Source: Siphonodentalium dalli
Lineage: Eukaryota > Mollusca > Scaphopoda > Gadilida > Siphonodentaliidae
Direction of reading: 5' to 3'
Assembly: GCA_032622095.1 (NCBI GenBank)
Contig: CP136066.1
Coordinates: 100,957,319-101,021,318, forward strand
Length of the DNA: 64,000 nt
Made by a program: the position numbers and the translations under genes. The notes beneath the pieces were generated by a model, which did no database searches, was not told where the DNA came from, and worked only from the letters and a program-made list of their open reading frames with translations. Below are positions 45,556 through 57,716 of this stretch, piece after piece; within the stretch, counting starts at the first letter, position 1, and every line of letters starts with the position of its first letter.

Positions 45556-47035
45556 TTCAAAATATATATGATATATTCATGTTGACATCTAGTATTACTT
45601 AGACATTTCAACTTTCCGCATTCCCAATCGCTCCATTGACTGTAACACATGAAATTACCCCCATTGTCATTGACATTTTCATACCTTAAAAATTTGACAA
45701 GAAATGTGATTTTGGGAATTTTGCCATTTTGGATCGTAGGGTATGGACACACATTGGGTTTGTTGGTAAATGTTTGAGGTGAAATCTGAATTATTCGTTA
45801 ACGGCCATTCGTCAATGTTTTCGAATGTCCATGCAACAACGAATAAGCAACCGATGTCACGTACAAGACTGATTAGTCTTTAAACTAGCTAGCTTTAGTC
45901 GGTATTGTGATAAGTACTGCCCCTTTACTAAATGCCCAGCATGTCCAATTAATAAAATAAAATATTAGCACAAATAAACGTTTGCTACTATCTTGTTATA
46001 TGGCGACTAAAGTTGTAAAATTGTTACTTTTGTTACTTGAGGCAGTCTATGGTGGACGCATGCAAGTAATGTTTTCAGTCTGTCCGTATCTCTGCTAATC
46101 TGTTTATCTGTTTGTCTGTTTATATGTCCTTCCGCGAATATGTTACGTCATACCGTAAGTACATAATGTAAAGAATGTACATGCCCTAATATGAAATAGT
46201 TGCACCAATTGTAATTTAAATCCACATATATACTTAATTTACATTGTTATCTGGTTTTATTTTGGTAATAAATCTTTCATAAAAGAACAATATTGAAAGA
46301 TTTCTTTCTGGAAACCGATAAGACTCGGTGACGTCACGACGAACATTGGGACGTCACAAGCTACATGGGCGCGCAAAACACCAGACATGATTGCGTCGAT
46401 GTCCAGACAGCTGAGACTCGTATTACACGGGCATGATAAACATATTCTGCCAACAGCTTTCGTGTTTTATTATTATTATATATATATATAAACTGCACGG
46501 GAAAATAAAAGTGGGAAATAGTACTGCCCATTGGAAGCCTATTTTATGTAAAATGAGTTGAGATTAAGTCTAAAAGATGCGTGCGGAATCTTTTTTTTTT
46601 TTTCGCAGAGACAGTGAGGTGCGAAAATATTTCTGCAAACTTTCTTCGAAGTTTCCGAAAGATCCTGGTGCATATAAACCATGTCCGGCCAAACAGTCGA
46701 GCGCATGGTTCAATTAGGAAACAATTGCACTGAAAAATGTGAATGTGGAAACATGGATTATTAAAATGCCTTATTAGTTAACTGGGAAAACAAGCTTTCT
46801 CATTCTCAACGCCATATATATAGACATTTGATTATATATTCCCGAAGAGCGTAGATCAGTCGCTAAGGGCATGTTCACATTGACACACTGTTAATCAGAG
46901 ACTATAAGCCAATGATGGCGTGTCTTTTATTTAATTGTGTCAGTATTTGTAATTGCCTTTGATGTTTTTTGCCGCTGAAGTGCAATGTCATACACATATC
47001 ATTCTAGTCAAACTAGTAATTTAATCCAATTGGTA
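45556..47035. other. Intergenic, no gene recognised
   Basis: A (TA)n run near 46480 and a poly-T near 46591. No supported ORF or repeat ends. Confidence 0.3.
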
Positions 47036-47379
47036 TCTCTTATATATTTTGAAGACCTCTGTTTGTCTGTCTGTATGTCATTTATACAAAACTTGGTACG
47101 TGTGTGTAGTTTGACCAGGCGGTCGTCCTTGTCGTATTGGCGAGCCCGTGCGACGCCCGTGCAGCGCATGCGCAGACGAGATCTCGGAAACGGGTGGAGC
47201 TATCGACTTGAAATTTGGTATGTGAATGTATCTTGCCCCGGATACGAATTTTATCGGGTCGCCGAGCCCGTGCGACGCCAGCTTCGCGCATGCGCAGACC
47301 AGATCTCGGAAACGGGTGGAGCTATCGACTTGAAATTTGGTTTTTGAATAGCCCGGACAACGTCGGGCTCATCGGCTAG
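47036..47379 (+). mobile_element. Solitary Helitron-like copy, plus orientation, two core repeats
   Basis: 344 bp from TCTCTTATATATTTTGAAGA (host A at 47035) through CTGTTTGTCTGTCTG and two GC-rich cores. It ends in GCCCGGACAACGTCGGGC, TCATCGG, CTAG (ends 47379), followed by host T. It is a clean A|T insertion with a 3' hairpin and the best single example of the family. Confidence 0.75.
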
Positions 47380-47856
47380 TATAATATATATAGCATCACT
47401 GGCAACCAATCGTCTTCATACCCTTCATATGAGTGATGTCTATATTGCTCTATCAATATGTCAAACAATTCGTACGGTATTGTTAAGACCATCATTAGTG
47501 TAATATATAGATCAACTGGAGATAACAGAGATATTCTGTACATATAGCGATGTATGAACTGAAACTTGATATCTTAGATTTTTTATCGATCTCTCAAACG
47601 AGGGGCCAGCACCCGTGGTTCAAACTGTTGTTGGCAAGACACCACACAACATGCCAAATGTGTGATGGGCGCAAGTATAGGCAGCTACATTGAGTGCATT
47701 CTAGTTTACGAATGTGTACAGTTCAGAACAAATTATTATAATAAGTCAAAGTTGTACAACTGGATCATGTGCACCAGAACTGGGCACACGACAACTTATT
47801 GATATGATTCTGCTTATTATTTCGACGTAGGATATTCCGCGAATCTAATATTTTAA

Positions 47857-48286
47857 AGGTACTCAATCAGATTCGATGGTCCCCATATCATCAGATTCCA
47901 ACAACAACATTTTTTGAAATGCTGCTTCAGTTATCAGAATCGATTAATTGTCCAAAAATAATGCTTACCACAATCAACTATAGTATAACATTTCCCAAAA
48001 CCTGTTAATTATCAACATTTTGTTCAACGAAATTTTGCCGGTTTGTCAAATATCTGACACAAAAGCCACTTGATTTTAGAGTTATCCTATCTTAATCCGC
48101 AATTTGGTCGGAGACCGTCTTATCGTCGACTTTTTACGAGGCCACTAAAAAGTACCGTTGGTGAAAATTAATAGATCTCAAAACTCGATATATGATCACT
48201 CTGAACTTTGGTGAGTGGGTTCCTCGACTCGAATCAAATATTTCTTATCCCGAAGCTGCCCGACGCCAAAGAAATGGTAACCTAGG
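47857..48286 (+). mobile_element. TTAA-MITE family copy 2
   Basis: TTAA at 47853-47856, then AGGTACTCAATCAGATTCGA. It shares CACTTGATTTTAGAGTTATC, GGTTCCTCGACTCGAATCAA and ATCCCGAAGC with the copies at 39220-42060 and 61433. The right terminus is diverged (GGTAACCTAGG), with no TTAA visible. Confidence 0.6.
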
Positions 48287-48779
48287 GGTGTTTACAGGCA
48301 TGGATGGCATTCACAGTGGTTATTGCTGTTAAAATAGCCACATCCGTTAAAACAGAAAGAATATTGAAGTATTGACATAATTTGTTCTTATACCGATCAT
48401 AAATATCGCATAAATAATATGTTATTGTCAAGTTCATATGCTTTGTTGTGTAGACAAAAGCCAAACATGTTACAGAACCTGGCTTTTTTTTACATAACAC
48501 ATTGTACAATCTTGACAATACCATACTATTTACGTGATATTTATGATTGGTATAAGAACAAATAAAAGGTCAGCCAACCACAGTGTCCCCCGAAAACGTG
48601 GCAAGTCGACGCCGCTTCGTCAAAGAAATTAAAAAACATGTTGAAATGTTCTAAGTCGAAAGGGTTAATAATTCCGTAAAGATATAATTTTTCCGTCATC
48701 TATATATATGTTGCGCATCTCCAATATGTGGGTAACAATACTCTGAAGTTTAAAATATTTACGATCAAAATTGTAGGAG
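48287..48779. other. Intergenic, no gene recognised
   Basis: No repeat ends. The minus-strand frame 48282-48524 has no motif. Confidence 0.3.
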
Positions 48780-50680
48780 GAGTTGATTACACCATGAAGG
48801 TACCTCATACAGAAAATTATAAAAAATGTTTTTCAAAGGTCGTTGGATCATTGGATCAAACTCAAATTCGAACTTGACCTGTATTTTGATATAAACGACC
48901 CACAAAAAAAACAGAATTTCCAATTAAACAATCCAAACTTGAGTTATCATCCGGAAACCAAAGAAAAAACAAGAAAAATTGAATTTTCTAAGTCGAAAAA
49001 AGTCCATAACTCTAGGAAAAATCATCGGATCAAACTCAAATTAGAATTGAACCTGTATCTTGATATGACTGATCCACAAAAAAATATTTGCAATTAAAGG
49101 ATCCAAACTTGAGATATCATCCGGAAACCGAAAAAGTTAGGAATTTTCTAAGTAAAAAAAAAGGGAAATAACTCCATTAAAGAACACCGGATCAAACACA
49201 GAATTGCAGAGCACCTGTGTTCTTGGTTGAGACACCTACATACCAAGTTTCAGTCAATCGGATTACTGGAGTTATAGTCAGTCAAGAATAATCTTCTCCT
49301 CCAGAACCGTTCATATTTGGTGTGGATGTTCCCTAGGTGAATCACATTCAGATTTGTTCAAATGAGGTCACCAGGTCATTTAGTTGAGAAAGCAGGGCCA
49401 TAATTCTATTAATTCATAGTAATTCTTAGAACGACTTCTTTTCCAGAACTATAAGACCGAATTGGTTCATATTTGGTGTGGACGTTCCCTAGGTGACTCA
49501 CATTCAGATTTGTTCAAATGAGGTCACCAGGTTGATTAGTTGAGAAACCAGGGCCATAACTCTATTCCTCCATAGTAATTCTTAGAATGACTTCTTCTCA
49601 AGAAACATTGGGCCGATTTAGCTTATATTTGGTACGGAGGGACATTGGGTGACTGGGGTTCAGATTTGTTCAAATGGGGTCACTGGGTCAAATAGGGGCA
49701 GATCCAGTGACATAACTCTAAAGACAAAAAATTACATTTTTGCATTTTGACCTTTGATTTTTTTTTAGACACATCACAGCTACTCACCCCACATCCTGTC
49801 CCTGCCACACCACAATATACCATACCATATCTCTGCCTAGTTCACCCCATTAAAATCCTTGTTTTGGTCACAGCTGTAGGAGTAACACAATACACTGGCC
49901 TTGCTCTGCACAGCTGTTTGTCCAGTCATTATAAATTCATTCAAATAAATCATGTATTTCCTATTCTCGCAGGGATGTCCCCACAGTGTTGGGGGGTGAT
50001 TTACAGATTTGTTCAATGAAATGTAATTTTTAGCTCACCTGAGACGAAGCTATAGTCATCACTTCTCATCTGTCACCTGTTCATCTGTCTGTCCGTCATT
50101 CCATCTGTCAACAATTATTTGAACATCTTCTTCTCTAGATCATAAGACTGAATGGGTTCATATTTGGTGTGGATGTTCCCTAGGTGACTCACATTCAGAT
50201 TTGTTAAAATGAGGTCACTCTGTCAAATTTTGTGAAGCCAGGGCCATAACTCTTGCCCTCCATTGTAATTCTTAAAAACGACTTCTTCTCATGTACCATC
50301 GGGTCGAATGGGTTCATATTTGATATGAAGGGTCCTTGGGTGACTGGTTCAGATTTGTTCAAATGGGGTCACTGGGTCAATTGTGGGCTGAGCCAGGAAC
50401 ATAACTCCAAAAAAAATGTTTTTTTTTAGATTTAACTCCTTGCTCAATTAACGGGGAAAAACATTAAAAAAAAAAAATTTTAACATTTGTAAAATTTTAT
50501 TTTATTTTTAATTTTAAAATTTTATTTTGGAAAAACTAACTGCATTATAGTAGTACATCGACTCATCCCACAAAATTTAGTTGAAACCGGTCCAGGGGTC
50601 TGGGAGAAAAATCATGAACAGACAGATTGTTACCCTTGCCAATTGAGGGTTTAAAGTAGGTATATGTACCCTTGTTACAA
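48780..50680 (+). repeat. Degenerate ~155-bp repeats and an AGCTCA element start at 50032
   Basis: 48840-49130 holds two ~180-bp copies with GGATCAAACTCAAATT and TCATCCGGAAACC. 49260-49740 repeats ATAGTAATTCTTAGAA (49417, 49575) and CAGATTTGTTCAAATGAGGT. At 50032 AGCTCACCTGAGACGAAGC follows a T-run, then a CTGTCTGTCCG tract and further units, ending with AGATTTAACTCCTTGCTCAA (50428). It is the same family as 18607-20755. Confidence 0.6.
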
Positions 50681-51360
50681 ATGTTTCTTAAACATTCCTA
50701 ATGCCTCGATGTTATTTGAGAAGTCATCTCTTTCACTAATAATATAAAGTGTGTATGCCTGCCATTCTCACTAATGTCTCCTGTGTATGAAATGGGATCT
50801 TATCTTATCTGACAGCCTTTGATAAACAAATCACAGACAATGTTTATTTATGTCATTCATTTCAATTTAAATTACATTAATTCCCATGTGCTGTGTTGTA
50901 CATTGTTGTACATGCAAGTGTTATATAGTCTATTGACTTCTTTTAATCTATTATACTGATGTGTCTATTTATTATGCTGATGATTTCAAGGATTCTAAAT
51001 AAGGAAATTACGCAATATCGTGACTCTCCTTATAAACTTTTTGCGCTTTTTGCGAGAAAATAAACACTCGACCTGAATTCTTTCGGACAAAAAGCGTGTT
51101 TTGTTATACTATTAGTATATGCTTGAGGACATTAGCATAATTTGATCAATGTTATTTCTAAATTAAAACCTACAACAAAGGCCGCCCATCCCTTTAAAGG
51201 GGCCCTAATAATTAGCAACAAAGAGCGTGTATTATCAACTTAAATATATATGTAACTTTATCCCTAGAGTCATGCAATAGGTGCTGCTCACCCCAAATGA
51301 CTGATACTTATTTTTAAAAGAATTGAAGGGCCACTAATAAGTTACGCATTCTTCACCAAA

Positions 51361-51383
51361 GCAACGCCGGGTACCACAGCTAG
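51361..51383 (+). mobile_element. Helitron-like 3' end (plus), same family as the 4.86-kb insertion
   Basis: GCAACGCCGGGTACCACAGC plus TAG, then T. This corresponds to the minus-strand 3' end at 21992 (GGGCAACGCCGGGTAACC...CTAG). The 5' end of this copy was not located, so only the terminus is annotated. Confidence 0.5.
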
Positions 51384-51579
51384 TAGCGAATAAATGAGTT
51401 CAAATGTGAATGAAGAAACCCCAAAAAATCATATTATAGTAGTTGTTCAGATAGCGCAGTGTGATAACCGCATGTCATTATATCCGCAGTTGTGGTGAGC
51501 CATATAACCAGCAATTTGCATAATCTATATTAATTGTGGTAAATACAGAAGTTCTAATAATATCACAATTACATTTCAG

Positions 51580-52095
51580 GTGTGCTTTTTGCATCCGGTC
51601 CAAGATGGAAACTCAACAGAAGATTCTGTTTGCATCATCTGAGAAATTTCGGAATGGGTACAAGCATGATTCAAACAAAGATACAAGAAGAATCAGGAAT
51701 ATTAATGAACGAGATAGACACACAGAAGGGAAATCCATTTGACATCAAGAGATTGGTACACAGCGCGAGTTCGAATGTGATATGCTCCATATTATTCGGA
51801 CACAGATTTAAATATGACGACGAAGAGTTTAAAGGTTATCTGCGCAGATTGGACGAGAACGCATCAAGTAGCGGAGCCAACTTGCTGTTTCTGAGCCCCG
51901 CTTTACGCCATATTCCCGGTGATCCTTTCAGTGCTAAACTGTTAATAGATAATACAAAGAAGGCTATTAAGTTTGTCGAAAGAGAGGTTGATCAGCACAG
52001 GGAAAACTTCAAACCTGGGGTCACCAATGACGTCGTGGATGCATATTTAGATGAATGGAAGCGCGCAGAAGAAACTGGAGATACTGAATTTTGTA
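51580..52095 (+). CDS. P450 copy B, exon with C-helix
   Basis: The acceptor ATTACATTTCAG ends at 51579 and the donor TGTA|GTAAGT begins at 52096. It reads [16 protein letters not shown]... to ETGDTEFC. The GPRWK of copy B is closer to the common CYP2 form than the GARWK of copy A. Fully open. Confidence 0.92.
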
Positions 52096-52214
52096 GTAAG
52101 TAATTTTTGTATGATTTTTGTAAGTATACCAGACGAAATGGGAGATTTGTTATCCTTGCTATTCTATATTTGAAATATACGTGTCACTATGGAACGCCAT
52201 AGCTGCCTTATGTG

Positions 52215-55120
52215 TGCATGACATGACGATACTTTATCGTTATGAGATGAGACTATCAATATGATGATGAGATTTTATCATCACGTGATGAGACTTTATC
52301 ATTACGTGATGAATCTTTATCATTACGTGGTGAGACTTTATCATTACGTAATAGATCTTTATCATTACGTGGTGATACTTTATTATTATGAGAATGAGAC
52401 TTTATCATTATGATGATGATACTTTATCATTATGATGATGATACTTTATCATTATGATGATGAGACCTTATCATTATGATGTTGATACTTTATCATTACG
52501 TGATGAGACTTTATCATTATGATGATGAGACCTTATCATTGTGATGATGATACTTTAACATTATGATGATGATACTTTATCATTATGATGATGAGACTTT
52601 ATCATTACGTGATGACTTAATCATTATGATGATACTTTATTATTATGATGATGAGACGGTATCATGATGATGCTAATTTATCATTAAGATGATGAGACTT
52701 TATCATTAAGATGATGAGACTTTATCATTACGTGATGATACTTTATCATTATGTGATGAGACTTTATCATTATGTGATGAGACTTTATCATTACGTGATG
52801 AGACTTTATCATTACGTGATGATACTTCATCATTATGATGATGAGACTTTATCATTACGTGATGATACTTTATCATTATGATGAGACTTGATAATTATTT
52901 ATCATTATAATGATGAGACTTCACCATTACGCGATGATACCTTTATCATTATGATGATGAGATTTCACCATTTACGTGATGATACTTTTATCATTATGAT
53001 GATGAAACTTTATCATTACGTGTTGAGATGTTATCATTACGTGTTGAGACGTTATCATTATGATGATGATACTTTATCATTACGTGTTGAGACTTTATCA
53101 TTAAGTGATGATACTTTATCATTATGTGATGAGACTTAATCATTATGTGATGAGATTTCACCATTACGTGTTGATTCTTTATCATTATGACGATGTGACT
53201 TTATCATTACGTGTTGAGACTTTATCATTAAGTGATGAGACTTTATCATTTTGTGATGAGACTTTATCATTATGTGATGAGACTTTATCATTATGTGATG
53301 CTACTTTATCATTATGATGATGATACTTTATCATTACGTGTTGAGACGTTATCATTATGATGATGATACTTTATCATTATGTGATGAGACTTTATCATTA
53401 TGTGATGAGACTTTATCATTACGTGATGAGACTTTATCGTTACTTGATGATACTTTATCATTATGTGATGAGACTTTATCGTTACTTGATGATACTTTAT
53501 CATTACGTGATGAGACTATATCGTTACTTGATGATACTTTATCATTATGTGATGAGACTTTATCGTTACTTGATGATACTTTATCATTAAGTGATGAGAC
53601 TTTATCATTATGATGATGAGACTTTATCATTACGTGATGATACTTTATCATTATGATGAGACTTGATAATTATTTATCATTATAATGATGAGACTTCACC
53701 ATTACGTGATGATACCTTTATCATTATGATGATGAGATTTCACCATTACGTGATGATACTTTTATCATTATGATGATGAAACTTTATCATTACCTGTTGA
53801 GATGTTATCATTACGTGTTGAGACGTTATCATTATGATGATGATACTTTATCATTACGCGTTGAGACGTTATCATTATGTGATGAGACTTAATCATTATG
53901 TGATGAGATTTCACCATTACGTGTTGATACTTTATCATTATGACGATGTGACTTTATCATTACGTGTTGAGACTTTATCATTAAGTGATGAGACTTTATC
54001 ATTTTGTGATGAGACTTTATCATTATGTGATGAGACTTTATCATTATGTGATGCTACTTTATCATTATGATGATGATACTTTATCATTACGTGTCGAGAC
54101 GTTATCATTATGATGATGATACTTTATCATTATGTGATGAGACTTTATCATTATGTGATGAGACTTTATCATTACGTGATGAGACTTTATCGTTACTTGA
54201 TGATACTTTATCATTATGTGATGAGACTTTATCGTTACTTGATGATACTTTATCATTACGTGATGAGACTATATCGTTACTTGATGATACTTTATCATTA
54301 TGTGATGAGACTTTATCGTTACTTGATGATACTTTATCATTAAGTGATGAGACTTTATCATTATGATGATGATACTTTATCATTACGTGTTGAGACTTTA
54401 TCATTTTGACGATGACACTTTAATATTATGATGATGAGACTTGACCATTATTTATCATTATGATGATGAGACTATCATTACGTGATGATACCCTATCATT
54501 ATAATGAAGATACTTTATCATTATGATGAGACTTGATCATTATTTATCATTATGATGATGAGACTTTATCATTATGATGATGATACTTTATCATTATGAG
54601 ACATTACCAATATGATGATGATACTTTATCATTATGACGATGATACTCGATCATTACGTGATGATACTTTATCATTGTGTGTTGAGACGTTATCATTACG
54701 TGATTAGACTTTATCATTACTTGATGAGACTTCATCATTACTTGACGATACTTTATCATTATGATGATGAACATTTACCATTATGATTATGATATTTTAT
54801 TATTATGTGTTGTGACTTTATCATTACATGATGAGACTATCATCATGACGATGAGACTTTATCATTACGTGATGAGACTTTATCGTTACGTGATGAGACT
54901 TTATCATTACGTGTTGAGACTTTATCATTACGTGTTGAGACTTTATCATTACGTGTTGAGACTTTATCATTACGTGTTGGGACTTTATCATTACGTGTTG
55001 AGACTTTATCATTACGTGTTGAGACTTTATCATTATAATGATGAGACTTCACCATTACGTGATGATACCTTTATCATTATGATGACGAGATTTCATCATT
55101 ACGTGATGAGACTTTATCAT
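52215..55120. repeat. 21-bp satellite array in intron 1 of copy B, with ~0.75-kb higher-order duplication
   Basis: Units of GATGAGACTTTATCATTACGT and variants (TTATGATGATGA, GTTACTTGATGA). A block around 52878-53651 is repeated at 53652-54405: ACTTGATAATTATTTATC recurs 774 bases later and the GTTACTTGATGA sub-block recurs 753 bases later, with one or more 21-bp units lost. Because 21 is a multiple of 3, long frames arise on both strands; none is a gene. Confidence 0.93.
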
Positions 55121-56888
55121 TTGTTAGTATAGAAATATATAGTTCCGCTTAACTGAAATTCTGAAATTCCTCAGCCAAGAGATCGAAATTATTGAAGCTG
55201 GCTGTGAAGACCGTTATTACGAGCACACCTGTTTCAACTATGTTCACGAGTGCCAAGAATGCAATTCATAACAATATCAGTAATTCGTCTTCAAATAAGC
55301 TGTATTGTGTTTATTGTAAATCTCAAACCCACTCTTCATATTCTTTTTCTAATGTCAGTAATTTCGAAGATAGACTCAACGTCGTCAAAGAACAGAAATT
55401 GTGCTAAAATTGTCTTTCTAGTTCCCACCTTGTGTTCGTTAGTGGATCGAAATTTCGATGCAGAATTTGTAAAACGTAAACATCACTCGAGTCTCTGTAA
55501 CCCACCCAGAATCACGGCTACGAACGAGTTCAACCAAAATCAGACCACTCACCAAATGTTCGCCTCATCATCTTCAGACATATGCGATACATAGGGATTG
55601 TGGGTTCAATGTAAGTACAAACGATGCTGCTGACAGTACCGCTTGTGTCTCGACAACGTTGCTGAAAACTGCGGTGGCTGACGTTTCTTCTCAGATATGT
55701 TGTAAAAGTGCAAATTTCCTGATTGACCACGGTTCACAATGCTCATTCATAACTAAAACATGTGCAAAGAGACTGCAACTAACTCGATCGGTAAACGTCA
55801 AATAAATGTGTCAGCATTTGGATATGGAATTCCTCAAACAAGATCTCTCGATGTAGTCCGTGTGAGACTACCATGTGACACCGAGGATGTGAAACTAATT
55901 CTTCGTGGTTCCTAAAATCTCCACACCATTGGATATCAGTACCTATCGCAATTTATCACACTATGAGCATATCCGGGGTCTCAAATTGGCCCATCCAACA
56001 AGAAACTCCTATTCTTTCGTAATTGACATAATAATTGGTGCGTATCAGTACTATGCGTTAGTTGGTGGAACTCAGATTCGTGGAAAGTCAGGCCCAATAG
56101 CAGTTCAGTCAAAATTAGGTGTGTGTTGACCGAGGATTGTTCAAAGAACCGTGACACTGAGGAATTTAAGAAGCACGAAGACATTGATGTTGATTATCCA
56201 ATGGAGAATAGCAGTGGTTTGCTTAAGAGATACTGTGAATCCATCGAATATGTTGACAATCATTACCTTGGTCTGATAGAGATGAATCCTTCCTTATGAA
56301 TGTTGAGATTCATACACAACGAACAAGTGCAATGGTGCAACGCCTGGGCATGACACCAGGACTTCTCAAATACGATAACATCCGAAACGACACGACGAGG
56401 TGTGGATTTGATGCGAAGGTGCCAATATATGTTGTTAATCTCAATGAAACTGGTAAATGTCATTATGTTTCCCACCATCCTGTTTTCAAAGAGTCCATCC
56501 AGTACGACGACTATCAGAACTATATTGAATTGTACTAACAAAGCTGAACGTCCGGGACAGCTGTGTATCTATGTTCATGATTGTTACAACGAGCGGCAAT
56601 ATGAATTAGCGGCTGAATATTGCTGACCTTATGAACTGTTCGTGAATCAAAGTTGTTTAGTTATCTGTGTGCAGCTATACAGCAGTGCAATTTTGTTCTC
56701 TTGTTGCCTCCCCGGGGAGGATGTCGGGGAACAGCCTTGGTGTGGCCTATAGCCAATACGTCACTCCAATTTTCATAAGCATACGCATGAACTGTACTCA
56801 CCTCGCGGTCAAGTTGTATTGTAGTCAGTTGTTTATATCAGATAATATAACATACATCGAAACACACTTAGCTAGAATCTCTCCCAAA
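55121..56888 (+). pseudogene. BEL/Pao LTR retrotransposon remnant inside the satellite
   Basis: Pieces in order: a Gag-end segment (FLSQEIEIIEAG, about 55166), a zinc-knuckle region (CVYCKSQTHSS, then HHSSLC near 55485), and an aspartic-protease-like LIDHGSQCSFIT (about 55720-55755). A linker follows, then the beginning of the RT region (KCHYVSHHPVFKES, from about 56456). Most of RT, RNase H and integrase are deleted. A polypurine tract GGGGAGGA leads into an LTR start at 56722. Multiple stops and frameshifts; no 5' LTR. Clearly dead. Confidence 0.7.
56722..56888 (+). repeat. Partial 3' LTR of the BEL/Pao remnant
   Basis: TGTCGGGGAACAGCC starts directly after the polypurine tract CGGGGAGGA (56713-56721). 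About 165 bp remain before the 21-bp satellite resumes at CATTACGTGATGAG, so its CA end is lost. Confidence 0.55.
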
Positions 56889-57716
56889 CATTACGTGATG
56901 AGAATTTATCATTACGTGATGATACTTTATCATTATGATGATGATACTTTATCATTACGTGATGAGACTTTATCATTACGTGATGAGACTTTATCATTAC
57001 GTGATGATACTTTATCATTATGATGATGAGACTTTATCATTACGTGATGATACTTTATCATTACGTGATGAGACTTTATCATTATGATGATGAGATTTTA
57101 TCATTACGTGATGAGACTTTATCATTATGATGATGAGATTTTATCATTACGTGATGAGATTTTATCATTACGTAATGAGACTTTATCATTACGTGATGAG
57201 ACTTTGTCATTATGATGATGAGATTTTATCATTACGTGATGATACTTTATCATTACGTAATGAGACTTTATCATTACGTGATGAGACTTTATCATTATGA
57301 TGATGAGATTTTATCATTACGTGATGAGACTTTATCATTACGTGATGAGACATTATCATTACGTGATGAGACATTATCATTATGATGATGATACTTTATC
57401 ATTACGTGATGAGACATTATCATTACGTGATGAGACATTATCATTATGGTGATGAGACTTTATCATTACGTGATGAGACATTATCATTACGTGATGAGAC
57501 ATTATCATTACGTGATGAGACTTTATCATTATGGTGATGAGACTTTATCATTATGGTGATGAGACTTTATCATTATGATGAGATTTTATCATTACTTGAT
57601 GAGATTTTATTATTATGATGATGAGAGATTATCATTATGATGATGATACTTTATCATTATGATGACGAGACTTTATCATTGTGATGATGAGACTTTATCG
57701 TTAAGTGGTGATACTC
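56889..57716. repeat. 21-bp satellite, continuation after the BEL/Pao remnant
   Basis: More homogeneous than the left part: mostly CATTACGTGATGAGACTTTAT and the CATTATGATGATGAGATTTTAT variant. It ends at about 57716 (GTGGTGATACTCTATAACAG). Confidence 0.93.

Noticed and set aside
52888-55132. Many 60-120-codon frames on both strands with repeating heptapeptides ([20 protein letters not shown])
   Set aside because: They follow from a 21-bp unit that keeps frame; the same array is open in several frames on both strands and has no start context, splice sites or non-repeat flanks.
55905-56626. Separate small host genes on either strand
   Set aside because: The plus-strand pieces are in the order expected for a decayed BEL/Pao element; minus-strand frames are their shadows.
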